This document shows positions 4,421-5,368 of a DNA stretch of 5,368 nt, piece by piece. The stretch is from Oxalobacteraceae bacterium. Its GTDB lineage: Bacteria; Pseudomonadota; Gammaproteobacteria; Burkholderiales; Burkholderiaceae_D. The stretch is from the NCBI GenBank assembly GCA_947487325.1, contig CANKWG010000157.1, positions 1-5,368 on the forward strand. Direction: 5' to 3'. How positions within the stretch are numbered: the first letter of the stretch is position 1; each line of letters opens with the position of its first letter. Made by a program: the position numbers and the translations under genes. The notes beneath the pieces were generated by a model, which did not search any database, had not been told where the DNA came from, and worked only from the letters and a program-made list of their open reading frames with translations.

Positions 4421-5368
4421 GTGAAATATAGACTTTCTCAACCAGAGATATCCGAAGACGAAATAACCGCTGTTGCCGAAGTGATGCGCAGTGAATTCTT
4501 TGGCATGGGAAAACAAGTTGCCTCTTTTGAAGAAAAACTTGGATCATTTTTTGGTAGAGAAACTCTTTGTGTATCAACTGGAACTGCCGCTGTTCAACTT
4601 GGCATAATTGGGGCAGGGATTCAGCCTGGGGATGAAGTTTTGGTTCCCTCTCTAACATACGTAGCCACATATCAAGCGATTTCAGCAACAGGTGCCGTTC
4701 CGGTTTCATGCGATGTCAATCCAAGTACACTTCAGATTGATTTGGAAGATGCCCAGAAAAGAATTACATTGAAAACAAAAGCGATTATTCCAGTTTATTT
4801 TGTAGGAGCTACAAATTGTTTAGACTTAGTTGCACAATTTGGGACAGTTAATAATCTGCGTGTTGTTGCCGATGCAGCCCATGCTTTTGGAAGCAAGCAT
4901 AAAGGTGAATTAGTCGGAAGTTTTGGTGATATTTCATGTTTTAGCTTCGATGGAATTAAGAATATAACTTCTGGCGAAGGAGGTTGCATTGTGACTGATG
5001 ATCAGGCTGCTCTAAATAGAATCAAAGATACAAGATTGTTAGGTGTAGTTGGGGATTCTGACAAACGAAAAAACCGTGAAAGATCATGGGATTTTGATGT
5101 TGAATATCAGGGTTGGAGATTTCATATGAGTGATATCTTTGCAGCAATCGGGATGGTGCAGCTTACAAAATTAGAGACTAATTCAAAAAAAAGGCAAGAA
5201 CTCTTTAATAGATATGTAACTAACCTAAAGGGTAATTCTCGGATAGCCTTATTCGACTGGGATACTGCTTCAGGAATGGTACCTCATATTTTTGTATTAA
5301 GAATTCCAGGATTAAAAGATCGCGATGGACTACGCTTGAAATTAGAAAATTTAGGCGTGTCAACTGGA
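4421..5368 (+). CDS. DegT/DnrJ/EryC1/StrS-family PLP aminotransferase, 3' end cut by window edge
   Basis: GTG at 4421 opens 316 codons to the right edge with no stop. Family members are usually 360-400 residues, so the C-terminal 50-80 residues lie outside. The opening YRLSQPEISEDEI and the following FFGMGKQVASFEEKL match the usual start, with no N-terminal extension of the RfbH kind. PLP-site features are STGTAA at 52-57, ADAAHAFG at 150-157 (Asp151 for the pyridine nitrogen, His154), SCFSFDGIK at 172-180 with Schiff-base Lys180, GEGG at 185-188, and HMSDIFAAIG further on. Having Lys180 makes it a true sugar aminotransferase using an amino acid donor, probably glutamate, and not the 3-dehydrase RfbH/DdhC, which has His there. 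The ITSGEGG tail resembles C4-type enzymes (ArnB, PseC) more than C3-type ones with LGDAG. The likely substrate is the CDP-4-keto-6-deoxyhexose made upstream (inference). Family assignment is very secure. Confidence 0.93.
   Translation, partial: MKYRLSQPEISEDEITAVAEVMRSEFFGMGKQVASFEEKLGSFFGRETLCVSTGTAAVQLGIIGAGIQPGDEVLVPSLTYVATYQAISATGAVPVSCDVNPSTLQIDLEDAQKRITLKTKAIIPVYFVGATNCLDLVAQFGTVNNLRVVADAAHAFGSKHKGELVGSFGDISCFSFDGIKNITSGEGGCIVTDDQAALNRIKDTRLLGVVGDSDKRKNRERSWDFDVEYQGWRFHMSDIFAAIGMVQLTKLETNSKKRQELFNRYVTNLKGNSRIALFDWDTASGMVPHIFVLRIPGLKDRDGLRLKLENLGVSTG

Noticed and set aside
4416..4989. Minus-strand open frames opposite the aminotransferase (4416-4709, 4795-4989)
   Set aside because: The plus strand is continuously open here from GTG 4421 with PLP-binding motifs; the antisense frames have no family features.
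4421..5368. RfbH/DdhC (CDP-4-keto-6-deoxyglucose 3-dehydrase) as identity of the PLP gene
   Set aside because: RfbH has His at the PLP-lysine position and a longer N-terminus; this protein has Lys180 and begins directly at the normal aminotransferase start.

Overview
The window is a piece of a surface-polysaccharide / nucleotide-sugar locus with two divergent gene blocks facing away from a 71-bp spacer at 2102-2172. Every gene belongs to a family typical of LPS O-antigen, capsule or glycan-decoration clusters. No RNA gene, insertion sequence, CRISPR array or strong terminator is visible, and no gene-free stretch exceeds 75 bases.

Minus-strand block, in transcription order: a class I SAM-dependent methyltransferase (2101-1346); a GmhA-like SIS-domain sugar-phosphate isomerase with a GTG start and a very strong Shine-Dalgarno (1286-681); and a FabG-like short-chain dehydrogenase (681-1, running off the left edge just after its VDGG C-terminal motif). 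The SIS stop and the SDR start share one base (TAATG), so these two are almost certainly translationally coupled.

Plus-strand block: glucose-1-phosphate cytidylyltransferase (rfbF/ddhA, 2173-2871); CDP-glucose 4,6-dehydratase (rfbG/ddhB, 2862-3959); an RmlC-like cupin (start best placed at 3961, to 4419); and a DegT/DnrJ/EryC1/StrS aminotransferase (4421 to past the right edge, 316 codons visible). All junctions overlap or have a 1-base gap, so this reads as one tight operon. The first two enzymes convert glucose-1-phosphate to CDP-glucose and then to CDP-4-keto-6-deoxyglucose. In the classical 3,6-dideoxyhexose route (tyvelose, abequose, paratose, ascarylose) the next enzyme would be the RfbH/DdhC dehydrase, which has His in place of the PLP lysine. 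Here the following PLP-family protein keeps a lysine (K180) in an IKNITSGEGG setting. The locus therefore looks built to aminate a CDP-linked 4-keto-6-deoxy sugar, giving a CDP-amino-dideoxyhexose, rather than to 3-deoxygenate it. This is the most interesting point in the window.

Organism: a low-to-medium GC bacterium. Sampled 60-base lines range from about 30% GC in the methyltransferase to about 52% at the start of rfbF, and both GTG and ATG starts are used. The rfbF start has no visible Shine-Dalgarno and has -10-like hexamers just upstream, which would fit a leaderless or near-leaderless transcript, a habit common in Actinobacteria among others. That is too weak to assign a phylum; the gene families are widely exchanged horizontally.
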